Of a stretch of DNA of 64,000 bases, positions 1 through 15,405 are shown piece after piece (the stretch's first letter is position 1; every line of letters starts with the position of its first letter). The stretch covers positions 186,001 to 250,000 of the forward strand of contig JAULBX010000003.1 in NCBI GenBank assembly GCA_032358255.1. The letters run 5' to 3'. A model generated the notes under the pieces. The model had not been told where the DNA came from and made no database searches. It saw only the letters and a program-made list of their open reading frames with translations. This DNA comes from Heterotrichella gracilis. Taxonomy: Eukaryota; Sar; Xanthophyceae; Tribonematales; Xanthonemataceae. A program made the translations under genes and the position numbers.

Positions 1-41
1 ACAGGCGCACAAAAGTGCGGTGTGGTCAGATTGGCGCTTAC

Positions 42-930
42 CCAAACCCTCGTGAGCGCCCGCTTTGGTGGTCCACCATTATTTGCGCCTCGATTACCCT
101 GCCATACTGCTCAAAGTGGTTCTTGAAGTCCTCTGAAACACATCCAAGGGTACAGGGTTAGCAGCCTACGGCCTGGGTCTGCTGTGCAAAACACAGATTG
201 CACTATAGGTACAAGCATGTGACAGATTCCAAACCCTACCTTCGGTGGTCTCTGGTGCCAAGCCCCCAACGAAAATCTTCTTGCTCTTTGGCTTCTGTTC
301 TTGTGGGACAGATCTCTTGGCATCAATCTGCACATGACGCCCGGTTGGCATGACTAAAAGGGCCCCCTTTCGGCACGATGATCCAGCGTGCACAGTGACA
401 TGGTTCGCACCTGCCGGCCATCCAGAATGTGCGTGTCCTGGCACACTCGGTCCGCCACTGACTCATCCCTGAAGGTAATGAACCCGAAGCCTCTGGGCTT
501 GCCCGTGATACGGTCTTTCATGACCACCTGAGACCACGGTCGGACAGTGAGTGCACACATGGCAGGGTCTTTCAACACCGGAGCAAAACCAGGCGCAACG
601 CACCGCCTCAACGATGTCCCCGTATCTTTGAAAGTGCTGCTTTACTTTCTCTGCAACAGAGGGTTGAAGCTCAGGCGTAGCCAGGAAGACATGGGCAACA
701 TTGCACAGATACACATGTCTTGTTGCGCGAGCAGGCACGGAGCACTACACTACCTTCTGTCGTCTCCCACGAAAGCCCACCCAGAAACAGCTTCACTCCA
801 AGCCTGCAAGGCGCCCAGGTTGAGTGCCAGAAAGGGAGCGCAGGCTGCAAATCGTCTGCCCACAACCATACCTGGGCATCGAACCGGGCTCCTCGCCTGA
901 AGCACCAGGCTCCCCGTAGCCCTCGTCCAT
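42..930 (-). CDS. Two-RRM hnRNP-like RNA-binding protein (3' partial)
   Basis: Exons (minus strand) are 872-930, 754-803, 604-650, 411-527, 240-327 and 42-132; the gene continues past position 1. The chosen ATG at 930 opens an acidic, Gly-rich leader (MDEGYGEPGASG) that splices in frame into RRM1 at about residues 24-98, with RNP2 LFLGGL and RNP1 RGFGFITF. A basic linker (KPKSKK) leads into RRM2 from about residue 107, with RNP2 IFVGGL, cut off inside RNP1 (SRGFG). All introns start with GT and end with AG, and the phases agree. Tandem RRMs of this spacing are typical of hnRNP A/B, Musashi and DAZAP relatives, which bind single-stranded RNA and act in splicing, stability or translation. The exact subfamily cannot be set without the missing C-terminus. 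The first exon lies 0.8 kb from the divergent lysA start. Confidence 0.88.
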
Positions 931-1752
931 GGCTACCTTCGTGCCCGCTTACTCCCAAGCCTTGTCACCAGTGCACTATGCAAGCAAACGTCGCTCGGAA
1001 GGGCAGGAACTAAGGAACATTAGTTGCTGTTTCTGCGAGCGAAGAGGCGGTTTGTGCACGCGCTTCACCGGGTTTTCCAGCAGCGTGTGCGCAGCTCTCG
1101 CTGCCTGTGGGCACCCTCGCAGTGATCAGCAACTAATGCGCCGTGAAACAGGCTCGCATGGGCGTGGAACTGGCAGAACTGTTGGCGAGGCAACAGTGGG
1201 CGCCCGTGTGGGCTTGCACAGCCGCTTGAGAATCGACAACTATTTGGCCAAGCCTATAACGTCGGCATCCAAAACCTGGTGGAACGGGCTGGTGTCGAGA
1301 AGGGACGCACTATTAGTAATGGGCACAAATGCGCGCGGCCTTGATGGATTTGAATTGAACATTATTGCACTCCCTGCCGATTGTAATGCTGCAATCCTAG
1401 CGGGAATTGGAGGGAGAAATTGATGGGACACCCTGGATGTACAGCATTTCCGGGATTTGAAGGGGCCACATCAGGGTTTGCTGCTATTAGGAGCGGCACG
1501 TCATGGCTCGAGGGCTTGGCCCCGGGCCGGGCAGGCTTTCAAGCCACCGCCGGCGCAAAAGCATGCATGCATGCGTGATGGTGGTTCGCATTTCTCGCCC
1601 AGGATAGCAGGTTGCAGTGGCAGAACATTCGCTGCAAAACACACATACCTATCCCGTCGAAGGCACACACCTGTTGCTGTGTTTGCGCAAGGTTCCTGGC
1701 AGCAATGCACTGTTTTACACCTGCCCTCACGGGCTCTGCTCTGCTGCTGCAG
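931..1752. other. Intergenic region between divergent genes
   Basis: No convincing coding sequence. The longest open frame here (plus, from 929) has no recognisable domain and overlaps the RRM gene start. The stretch lies between divergent starts, so it should hold the promoters of the RRM gene (leftward) and lysA (rightward). I could not assign a clear TATA box. Confidence 0.5.
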
Positions 1753-5308
<3,556 letters not shown>

Positions 5309-6710
5309 GGACAGGCCTTGTAGCATGAGGCGGGGGCAGATGGATCTTAGAGGACCACATCCAGGGGTTGGTGGGCTTCTGAACGGGGCCTGCTTTGCTG
5401 GGGCGAGAGCATTGGAGTTTTGAGGTGGGCAAGAGAAGGGGGGTGGCGTGGTGGGAGGGTAGGGAAGGGGTGGCCCACCTGCAGGCACTGCGTGTAAGAC
5501 CAGTTTTCTGCGCTAGAGATGCCAGCTGCAGGAGGGGCTTGCCAGCATGGCCACTCTAGGAAATGCCAGAAAATTGCAGCGGGGGACTCATGAGGGGTTG
5601 GTGCAGCAGAAGCGCGGAGGGGAGGGGTCGAGCCTCGCCGTCAATTTTTGCGCGCTCGTATACAGTGCTGACCAATTTATGAAAACCTATATTATCGCAA
5701 CGTTGCCTGAGCCCGAAACAGCCTTGCACGGGTTGTTTGACAGATCAGTCGTCAATTGTGGAACACGCCATGCGCCATGCACTTTGATATTCGCAATTAA
5801 TATTATTGCTGCCGGCGTAATGCGCTCATTTTGCCCCATAATCAACCCCATTATGGGAACTATTTGAGCCGAGTGAATTTCAACAGCAGGGGGACACAAT
5901 GCCACTGGCAGGAGTTGCAATCCACAGGCAGTTGAGCACGTTCCAGTGCCACCATACACAGAAAAAGGAAACTGGAAAAAGGGTATGTCTTTTCCTCGAA
6001 AAACCCTTCCCTAGGGTACTGCTTGCATCACGATGCCATCACATGATGGCATGTGACTCGCTGAGGCCTTCAAGGTGGCGCGAGAGCTGCGCGAGTGGGG
6101 GCTAGACGCTACACAGAGCTGCGGTTAGAACCCAGTGACTCTTCAGTTCCTCCGGCTATATCCGAAGAGTACACGCAGGGTTATTGCCGATCTTGAGGCA
6201 ACGTTTGCCGATGCTGGGTAATGCACAGATCGCTTTCGGAAGTCCAGCTGCAAACGTCCCGATAGCATCAAACCGAAAGATATGAAACCCGGAACAGTAC
6301 ATATTCCTCCGAGGTTGTGCCCTCATTTCAACTTCAACCATCCGGAGACGGCCACTTGACTTGCAGGCCCTAATCGCCGCTTCCTCATCTACCCTCGTTT
6401 TCACCGATGAAGGCCCAACGCTGCAGTAATCACTCTCGCGTTGTGCAAGCTATCGTCTATGCCAGCTTTCCAAGCATTGCCCACTCGCCATCAGTGGTTT
6501 GAGTAGTTTGGCGAAAGGTTGCTTGTGTGCCCACCTGGAAAAACCACAGCAAGATAAAGAAGCCACAAAGCAGCAGAAAGCTATACAGCAAGATGAAACT
6601 CCCCCGCGTCAGCAGTCCGACCTTGAAGCGGACAAACTCAAGGGTGAGCAAACCCCAGTCGTGATACAAACCTCAGGTGAACACGCCAGGTTGACAGGAG
6701 TTCACTGGGT
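5309..6710. other. Intergenic region: lysA 3' end and IQ-protein 5' side
   Basis: This holds the lysA 3' UTR. A TGTAA motif, the usual volvocine polyadenylation signal, lies near 5492. An open frame at 6499-6762 is rich in Gln, Lys and Glu (KPQQDKEATKQQKAIQQ) and could be an upstream exon or 5' leader of the next gene, but I could not join it in frame. Confidence 0.45.
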
Positions 6711-9700
6711 ATGCAGGGGAGGCGAAACCTCATCCAGGCAGCAGCATCTTCCCCTATGCTAAGGGAAGGAACACTATGGGACTCAATGGACTACAACAAG
6801 AGGGAGCATACCTACGACCTGCCTCCAAAGATCCGAGCGGTCCTGGAGGACAACAAGGTACTCCATCTAGGAAACATTCCAAGCCTGTCTGCGCACAGGC
6901 TGTTGATCTGCACTTGGACTGAAGGTATTCTGTCTTGTTTGCAGATGATGACCTCAGAGTTGAAGATCCTGCACCAAAAGTCACAACACGATGACTTGGA
7001 GCTACTGAAGGTGCAGCGGCTGGTTGCACAGCTCCAAGACAAGCTGGCTAGCTTGCAAGCGGTACGCTGACTGCCCCTCCTGATAGGCTTAACACAGCCC
7101 GTTGATAACCAGGCACTTGTTGGTGATCATCCTTTGCCACTGCTTACAGTGCAGGCTTCACACCTGACAATAGAGGTTATCAACACTCTACTTGCTGTGT
7201 GGTTGAACTAGCAAATGGGTGGGTGCAGGGTGGCAGCGGCAGCCCTCAGCGGGTGAGGAATGAGAAGCGTCTGGAAGAGGAGCGGGAGGCCAAGGACAGG
7301 CAGATCGCTGAGCTGGACTACAAGCTCACTGTGCTTTTAAAGTCAAAGGAGAGTGATTTCAGGAAGTTCAAGCAGTCAGCCCAGGATCTTGCTAGGGATC
7401 GGGAGCAGTCTGTGAAGGACATGCGGGCCCTGCAGATGGCTGTTGAGGAGAAGGACAAGGAGCTGAGGGCACACCTGCTGTCTGCAAAGCAGTATGCAAG
7501 GAAGCTGGATGCGTCGCAGAAGCAATTGCATGAGGAGCTGCACCTACGGGTACGCGTGATTGATCATGGTTGGCAGCTGGATGCAGCGTGATGCAGAAGT
7601 AAACTTGCATGTGCATTCATATAGCGAGAGCATATGCTCAGCAATTCCAGCAACATGCACGTAATGGATTCAATCACGCACACCACAACCGACGAATTGC
7701 ATAGTCAACATGGCATGTGCATCCTCGCATAGCTCATGGCATAGCACCTGTATCATCACATCACACAATGGCACGACATGGCCCTACCAGCATTTCATTT
7801 GAGGTTCAAATTGCAACTCCACATATGTGAAGGACTGCATTTCAATGCCGCATTTTCCAAATTATCCATATCACATCTCAAAACTTTTGAGTTCTGCATC
7901 ATGCCTACTCCTGATGAGTTGAGATCACATCATGCCATGCATGCATGCATGCATGCATCCAAATGCAAGGAACTGCAATGCAATTCTCTTCAATCAACAT
8001 ACAATTGCACAATGCACGGGGAGGAATTGCATGGTGGTCCACATGTTGTGGCCAATGATTGCGTTGTCACAGAGGCTCCACATAAACTCACATGAAGCAA
8101 CACATTGCAACAATGATGATCAGGTGCACTTACACCTCATGCTTGACCATTGCATTCTGCAGCGCGAGGTTGAGGAGAAGCTGGAGGAGCAGGACCACGT
8201 GCTGATGAAGATGATGCAGCAGCAGTTCCAGATGCAGGCGCACTTCAGGGAGGTGGCGGCGCCGCCCAAGGAGGGGCCCGTGCACCTCATGCTGTGTGTC
8301 ATCCGAGAGGAGTCGCAAGTGGGATTTGCAGAGCAGGTGAGCGCGGTGGTCAACCTGAGATCAGCCAAGGCAAGCTTGCAGCAGCACCTTTAAGAACAGT
8401 CCATACCTGCTCATGCATAAGTATGCGTGGCATGCCAAATAGGCATGCGGTAGTCATATAGATTGAACAAATAACACACTACCATGCATTGTTGCATCAT
8501 CCATAGGTAAATCCAAGGAGGGATTGCTGCCACCGCCCTGCATGGCAACATGAGCAGCTCTGTGTGGTGCACAGGTGGTGGAGCGCATGTGGCAGGACAA
8601 GCTCAAGGCGGAGGCTGCCAGGCAAAGGAGGCGGAAGCGCGCAGCCACCGTGATCCAGGCGGCCGTCAGGTGCCACCTCCAGCGCATGCGCTACCAGTTG
8701 GTGCAACAGGCAGTCGTCACCCTACAGGTCCGCGGCATTGTGAGCGTACACGCTCTTGCAATGCACTAATGGCACAGCAGCGCTTGGGCGAGCGGTTTGA
8801 AATTTGCTCGGGATCGATTGTCATACCATCAGCATGCATACTGCACATAATTTCCCATCAATGCATATGAAATTCCACAATAAAAAGCCGCATACACTGG
8901 ACTGTCGAAAATGGCAATGAGCGGTGCACATGTCATATTAATGCTGACATTGGCTGAGCATGCTGCATCACATCATTGGCTATGAGCTTGGGTAGTCAAT
9001 TGCTATTGAGGTAGTTATCAAGACTTAATTCCGCTCCTTTTTCTGCAGGCCGGCGTACGGGGCATGATTGCTCGGCGCCGTGTGGAGCGCATGCGCCAAC
9101 AGGAGGAGATTCAGAACAGGAAGAAGTCGCGTGCGCGGCCACGGTCCCCGGTAGACAAGCCCCGTGTGCAGGCGCCATCTGCTGCAGACAGGGTGAGCGG
9201 CATACAGCAATGTCAATCTTGATTACCATTTTGTTATGTGACCATATATGCGGACAATACTTGGGACTGTGCATAGCGAGCATGCACAAATTGCATGCAC
9301 CTTCTACATTTTGGGGGGATTGACGTGCCTAGACGTTTGCCAGTGACCTGTATTGAGTGCATGGTATTGCGTAGCTGGCAGTTTGCTACCTTGAAACACA
9401 GAAATGTGGTACAATGATGTGCACCATCCTCCATGCCATCAGCCTACAAATCACTGTTGCCACATGTATCTGTTATAGCGGTGACTAATTCAATGTCCCT
9501 CATTGATGCTGATTGCATCTGATCGGTGCTGATTGCATATCCCTGGTTGGCACCACAGGGCTGGACCACCCGCGCGCAGCGGCTGAGGGCAGCGCAGATC
9601 AACAAGAACTTCTTCAAGGCCCCGGGCTCCGCCTCAGGCACCCCCACCGCCAGGAGCTCCACCGACGGCAGCGCCCCTCCCCCAGGCTCCAACACCAGGC

Positions 9701-10317
9701 GCTCAGCGGTCACCCTGGCTGGGCAGCAGGCCAAGGCCGAGCCACAGGCTGCCGCAAGCACAAGCCAAGTTGGGACGGCGCACACAATCCCTGGGATTGA
9801 TGGTCAGCCTGGGATGGGGGCAGGCAGCAGCGCAATGCATGGGGCACAGTCTGTTGGGGCAGGAGCACAGGAGGCAGGAGCAAGCAGCCAGCAGGCATCA
9901 GGCACAGGATCACATGGAGCATCCACCGGGCAGGCCCTGGATTTCCCTCCCCTCCCACAGGGTGTAACAGCTGCCCCCTTGGGATCCCCATGGGTCAGTG
10001 GTGATGGCGCACTCAGCAGCGACGAGGAGGGCGCTGATTGGCAGCAGGACAGCAGCCATGCACCCAGGGCATCCCCAAGGGACAGATTGGATCCCCAGGG
10101 CGCACCCAGTGGTCTAAAGACTGTCGCGGAGGGGGCGCCAGCAGCAGGAGCGGGCAAGGGTGAGGATGTGCGAGGGCGGCCCGCTCCCCCCACCGCCAGC
10201 ACCCGATCCTCCATGAACGGGGAGGCCGCAGGGGGTGGTGGCAAGGGGAGGCGGTCGGTGGCAGGGGGGAGGGCGTCCGCCACCAGCACCGGAAGGGTGG
10301 GGGGCAAGTGGAACTGA
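6711..10317 (+). CDS. Coiled-coil protein with two IQ calmodulin-binding motifs
   Basis: Exons 6711-6857, 6945-7061, 7250-7549, 8163-8336, 8575-8727, 9049-9192 and 9559-10317 give about 597 residues; every intron is phase 0. Residues about 45-235 are strongly charged heptad-like coiled coil (KRLEEEREAKDRQIAELDYK, REVEEKLEEQDHVL). IQ motif 1 (ATVIQAAVRCHLQRMRY) is near residue 270. IQ motif 2 (VVTLQ|AGVRGMIARRRVERM) is split by an intron near residue 295. The C-terminal 250 residues are low-complexity Gly/Ser/Ala/Pro. IQ motifs bind calmodulin or related EF-hand proteins, so a cytoskeletal or ciliary scaffold is plausible, but I recognise no named family. The ATG at 6711 is tentative; 6754 and 6786 are also in frame, and an upstream exon is possible. 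Confidence 0.75.
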
Positions 10318-11425
10318 GCTCCAGCCTAGGTCAGCCATAGCTGTAGTTCAATCCACTTCAGAAGCCTCCTCGACCAAGGGTGCCAGGAGATGCAATGTGT
10401 GGGAGGTTGGCAAGGGAGTCATCCACTTAAGAGGCCTCCTTGGCAACCCTTCTGCTGCAGGTTTCAACTTGACGGGAAGAATGCCAGCATGGCACTGTAT
10501 ACTAGGCCCCATCAGCTGCGCAGGACGAGAAACCTGCACCAACTGGTGGCTGGCCCTGCAGGTGTGCAGCAATCGTACTCACATGTGCAGCAATCGTACT
10601 CAAAAGAGGTCAAGCTGTATCCATACGCTGGCGGGGTGCAGCCAATTTCAAATTTAAGTTCTCATCAAGCTCCTGGACAAGATTGTCACCATGGTGGAAT
10701 CATGTTCACTTGTATTGTTTTCAAGTCTTATTAGTGCGCCGGCGGTTTCAAGCGAATATTTAATGGCATCCCAGATGGGCGATGACCCTGTCTGGATTCA
10801 ATCAGGACTGACTTGCACAATGTTACAACAAGTCGTAAGTGTTGTCCAGATATCCGATAAAGTTGGAATGTACTCATTGACAGTGCCTGTCCACAAAACT
10901 CTATATAGAATGCTTGCATCCGTTTTTCCTTGTGACAGTCGCCAAGCAGCGAAGGACCCTGTCACATTCACCTTTATGATAAAGTTTACGAGTGTGCTGT
11001 GGCCGACCTGTGGCCTGCTGGCATGCATCTTGTCACTGCAGTCACTACGGTATTAAAATAAAATTGTATGTACAGTGTTGCAGTTTTTGATACCTGGTCC
11101 AGACATGCATGCCATCATGCACTACTTTTCACCATTAGTGCATGGGTTTGAATACAGATTGTCAGGCATGCTGTCTGCTGAACATCAACCGTTGAAAATT
11201 TTGGTAATTTTTCGTGTTTCTCATCAAGATGTTGAACGCTGTTGAAAGTAATGCTCAAATTAAAGGACCTTGGACCTGGGGTGAAAACTTAGGGCTCGCT
11301 GGAGCCCATGACCCTAGGGTATATCCAATCACAGCGCATTTCAGGAGGCCTCACGGAGGACATCCAAGCCCATCAATGGATTGAAGTATGCTTTGGTGTC
11401 CCGGCCCTGGAAATAAAAATCCCCA
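10318..11425. other. 3' UTR and convergent intergenic region
   Basis: This lies between the convergent IQ-protein gene and the CofD-like gene. It holds a diverged direct repeat (about 10350-10385 and 10422-10457) and an 18-base tandem repeat (GTGCAGCAATCGTACTCA) near 10563-10600. I see no coding sequence that I can support. Confidence 0.5.
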
Positions 11426-14400
11426 TCACAGCTCGCTTGACCCCATGACCGCCAGTGTGAGGTGCTCCTCCACTATCCCCCTCACCGCAGCCACCAGCGC
11501 CTCCGGCTGGTACTGCACCACACCCCCTTCCACCACGGAGGCCACCTCCACCACGTTGCGCACACCAAGGGCACGCAGGTGGCGCGCATCAACCTGCGCA
11601 AAAAAAACTGGTTAGAAAAGAAAACGATAAAAAAAACAAATGGAAATTGTAATAAAGAGGTAACTGTGTTTTGTTGCCCAGCGCGCGTGCGTGCATCAAC
11701 TTGTGCAACTAAAAGCAACGAGAATAGTAATAATGCACAACAATAGTAAGCTGTGTTCCAAATGTGTGCCCTTCAGGGCCACACAAGGCAATAAGCCGTT
11801 GACGGCTGGGAATGCCTTGTGTTTGTTTGCATGTAAACAGATATAAGGAGAAAACTGCCTTATATTGTATGCGTTCGCAGGATGATGGTAGGACTGTGCT
11901 TGATGCTGTTCATTTTGGATGGTTGTGGCAAGGAGGCGCGATTCGCAGTGATTGTGGCCAAGTTCTAATAAATTTCTATCAATAAATCACAAACAGTGTG
12001 GCCAAGTTGTGATGAAATGCCAATTTTGATTAATGGCCAAGCCATTGCCGATTCCCCGCACCTCTATCTCGCCCCCGGCCGGCACCAGCGCATCTGTGAT
12101 GTATTGGCACAGCCCGTTGTGCAGCGGCTGGCCCCGCGTGTGCTTCCGGTTGAGCATGTCGCAGATCTGCAAGGGGGGTAGTGGGGTGAAAGAGGAGGGG
12201 AGGGGAGGGAGGGCTGTGCGGCATAAGGAATGGAAACTTCCGCGACGGTACTAACACATGGAATGCGATCGTCAACCCCCAAACCCTACACCCTACCCAG
12301 ACTTTACACCCTACCCGAAAAGTTGCAACCCTATTACCTGCCCCATGTCACCAGCCGCAATGTTTACCCTAACCAAACCCTACACCCTACACCCCATCCC
12401 CAACACAAGCACCCACCGCCTGCGCCACGTCGCTGGCCGCCATGGGTCCCCCCCTGGCCCCGCATGTGGACGTCTCCCTGTCATGTGACCCATTGAGGAT
12501 GAGGATCTTGGGTGCGCTGCTGGCCGCCACCGCCTCCCCCACCCCCCGCAGCACCAGGGAGGGGCAGATGGAGGTGTAGAGGGAGCCCATGCCGTACAGC
12601 ACCGCGTTGGCGCCAAAAATCTGGGGAATGTAGGGGGGAGGAGGTGTCAGGGGTTAAAATGATACGGGGGGCAGATAAGCCCATGCATGAGCTGGTGAGA
12701 TGATGAGCTGGAAAAAATGTGTGGAGATGTGTGGTTTGTCAAACGCCAACATGATACCGAGGCAGAGGAATTCCTACTATGATACCATGCCACAGCAGGC
12801 AGGGATTGGCCATGCAAAACCTCTCATGGGACCGATAGAATAACCCTGCCCCAAAACCCCACTCAAACGCGGTTGTAGTAGGGCCTACGTCAAAACCCTA
12901 CCCAAAAAATACTCGCTCACCTGCTGCACCACGCGGGGATTTGCTGCCGGGAACACCTCGTGCTCCTGGTGGGTGCCCTCGTGGGACAGGTAGAAAATGC
13001 GCTTGATTCCCGAGGGCAGGGGTGCCAGGTTAAAGGCCTTGTTCACTTGGAGGGAGAGGCCAGGGGAGTCTGGGGTATGGGAAAGTGGGAAAGGAAGTTA
13101 GCAGGCAGGTCAACCCTAAACCCTAAACAGCTCTCAATCTGCGCGGCTGCCATGCGCGGGTTGTGGGACATGCCCTGGGATGAACCCAAACCATGGACCA
13201 ATACCCTAATCATAGACCTGTACCCTGCTGCCAGTACGCTACCTCGATTCGGGTCGGCACCCCAATTATGCACGAATGCCTTTGACCATTACCCCCACCC
13301 CCGCCATTGCCATGTGTGGAATATCCTTTTTCCCGTTACTCACAGTCCGTTGCCTAATTGCACCCATAGGGTGGTGATTCACCCCCCTCACCTGCCGTCG
13401 CGGGGTGTGAAATCTCATTCTGTCCCCTGATCACAGTTCCATCCGCTAATTGTGCCCCTAGGGTGATGCGCTCCTCTGTGCAAATTGCGGGCAGCACCAG
13501 GGATCCCTCGGGGATGCGCGCCACGCGGGAAAACATGAAAACGGCGGCCTCCAGGGATTTGAAAAAGATGCGGGCCCCCGCGAAGAAAAAGTTGCCTGCA
13601 GGGGAGGAAGGGTGGGGTTTGAGTGGGGAGTTGGGTGGGAAGTGGGATGTGGGGAAGGGAGGGTGGTCGTGCACATGCAGGGGGGAAGTGGATGTCACAA
13701 GGGGTACAACATGACTGTAGCAAGTTCCAAATAGAACCCACATGCTGTCCAATTTTTGCGATTGAAATTGCAGGATGATGCTCCAGGAAAGACCCTAGCT
13801 CAGGGCAATGCGCCAGGGCAAAACTGCTGTATGGCAATGCTTCAGTGCTAGCACCATCGCTATTTTGCAAACCCTGGCATAGGGTAATGCCTCAGGGCCA
13901 TCTCCTGCCACGCACGCACCCACGCTGCCATTCCTGAAGTTGAACCTCTCGGTGGAGTGGCGCAGTATCTCCGAGTGGAAGTGCACTAAAAACGCCCTGA
14001 TGGTGTGCTTGTAGGGCTCAGACATGCCCTCCCACAGGGGGTGCTCCCCCTCCACTATCTGGTACCATTCCCCCTTGGCCTCCTGGCTGCTGTGGGCGGA
14101 CAGGCGGTGGGCTAGTAGCCGCCGAACGGCTTGCGCCTGTGGGGGTGGGGGTGGGGTGGTGAAGTGGGTGGGGGTGGGGTGGAATGGAGGGAATGCCATG
14201 ACTGAAGTGGAAGAAGGGTTGCAAAGAGTTGCACGGGGGAGGCATGGCAGTTGCTTCAGCTGGGCTTGTATCACATATGCAGTTGTTTATGTACAAGTTT
14301 GATTACAATCATACCATATGGTGTATGGACCTGTCAGTGGAAGTGGTAAATGAGTTTCATGACGTGACTGCAGTTCATGACCTGATATCGCTGTGGCTGT

Positions 14401-15405
14401 CATCCTACACAGCAACCTAAACACTTATCACCCTAAGCCCTACACACCCCAAACCCTACCCACCGTCACCTCGCTGTCGCTGTCATCTGCCAGCCGCATC
14501 CTCCACAGCACCCTAAACCCTAACCGCCCTAAACCCTACACACCCTCACCTCGCTGTCGCTGTCATCCGCCAGCCGCAGGCATCGCGAGCGGATGTCCCC
14601 CACCGCTGGCCCCCCCACCACCCGCACAATCTCAGCGGTGCTGCCCCCATCGTCGGACACAGGCAGCACGTGCGCGATGCGGGTGGTGAACTGCCGGAAA
14701 TGGCCTGCGGGGAGGGAATGGAGGGTTCAAATTTGAATGGAACGTTTCAAGTTTGAATGATGCAGGTGGGGTGCTGTCGGAGATGGCCTGCGGGGAGGGA
14801 ATGGAGGGATGAAATTTGAATGGAGAGATTTGAAGTTGAATGGAGGGTTTTTTTTTTGAACGGCAATGACCTGAGCTGCAGGTGGTGGAGTGGCTGAGGA
14901 TGTAGCAACTAGGGTTTAGGGTATTGGGCATTCTGTCCCGGGTATGGATGCCTTCCGTGGCTATGCCAAATGCATTGGTGAAATCCTACAGGGTTTCCCG
15001 CGTGTGGAGGCGAGAACCCTCAGCGGGCTTCCCCTCCGCACACGCACCTGCAGCGCTGTTGAAGGCAGTCCCGCCTCTGAACACACCACCAGCGCCTGAG
15101 CTGTCAGAGAACGTGAAGGGTTCTGTAGGGTTTTGGTGCTGCTAGGGTTTTGATCGCTCCAGGGTGTTTCGTCATTCGTCATGTGTTGATAGGGATGTAT
15201 GCATATGCATGCGGTCCAGATAACCGTCAAGAGGGAACCCACCTGCCACGCTATTGAAGGCAGTCCCGCCGCTGAATACCACAAGCGCAGGGGGCACCTC
15301 CACGCTGCCTGGGCTGTCGGGGGCCGAGGAGGGTTCTGTAGGGTTTTGGGCGCTGGGCGGCGTGTGCCAGCCGTTCAGGTGGGGGGGCGGGGGCGGGGAG
15401 GCCAT
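11426..15405 (-). CDS. CofD/YvcK-like protein (UPF0052 family)
   Basis: Exons (minus) 15243-15405, 14550-14704, 13920-14136, 13392-13595, 12921-13069, 12417-12620, 12062-12166 and 11426-11593 join in frame to about 454 codons. The family signatures are the nucleotide-binding start LVVFSGGTAFN (about residues 41-51), SDDGGSTAEIVR (71-82), GDIRSRCLRL, NGSVGNFFFAGARIFF, IRGQNEISHP, GMGSLYTSICPSLVL and LILNGSHDRET. CofD-type enzymes transfer phospholactate to a deazaflavin, and bacterial YvcK controls central carbon and cell-wall metabolism. The role of plant and algal members is not established. The start at 15405 is the last in-frame ATG before the conserved core. The frame stays open upstream and a transit-peptide exon may precede it. 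At least four exon-edge ghosts sit in its introns. Confidence 0.9.
12330..12362 (-). repeat. Exon-edge ghost of CofD-like exon 6 (donor side)
   Basis: This is a diverged copy of the end of the exon at 12417, lying about 80 bases downstream in the gene. It is set in a run of telomere-like CCCTACA/CCCTAACC units (12283-12405). It is short and worn, so confidence is moderate. Confidence 0.55.
13339..13380 (-). repeat. Ghost of an internal piece of CofD-like exon 4
   Basis: The stretch around CCTAATTGCACCCATAGGG matches exon sequence at 13430-13472 (GCTAATTGTGCCCCTAGGG). It lies just past that exon's donor, in the intron, in the same orientation and with many substitutions. Confidence 0.6.
14465..14500 (-). 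repeat. Exon-edge ghost of CofD-like exon 2 (donor side)
   Basis: This copies the exon end and donor at 14545-14580, 80 bases away, with only a few differences. CCCTAAACCC units lie on both sides. A third, more worn copy may sit at about 14386-14410. Confidence 0.8.
15046..15143 (-). repeat. Exon-edge ghost of CofD-like exon 1 (donor side), 98 bases
   Basis: This matches 15241-15357 across the glycine-loop exon and its GT donor, down to the TTCTGTAGGGTTTTGG segment. Base changes and small gaps turn FSGGTAFN into an out-of-frame relic. It is among the longest ghosts in the window. Confidence 0.85.

Noticed and set aside
929-1423. 164-codon open frame on the plus strand
   Set aside because: No domain, overlaps the RRM gene's first exon and promoter side, and composition is unlike the real exons.
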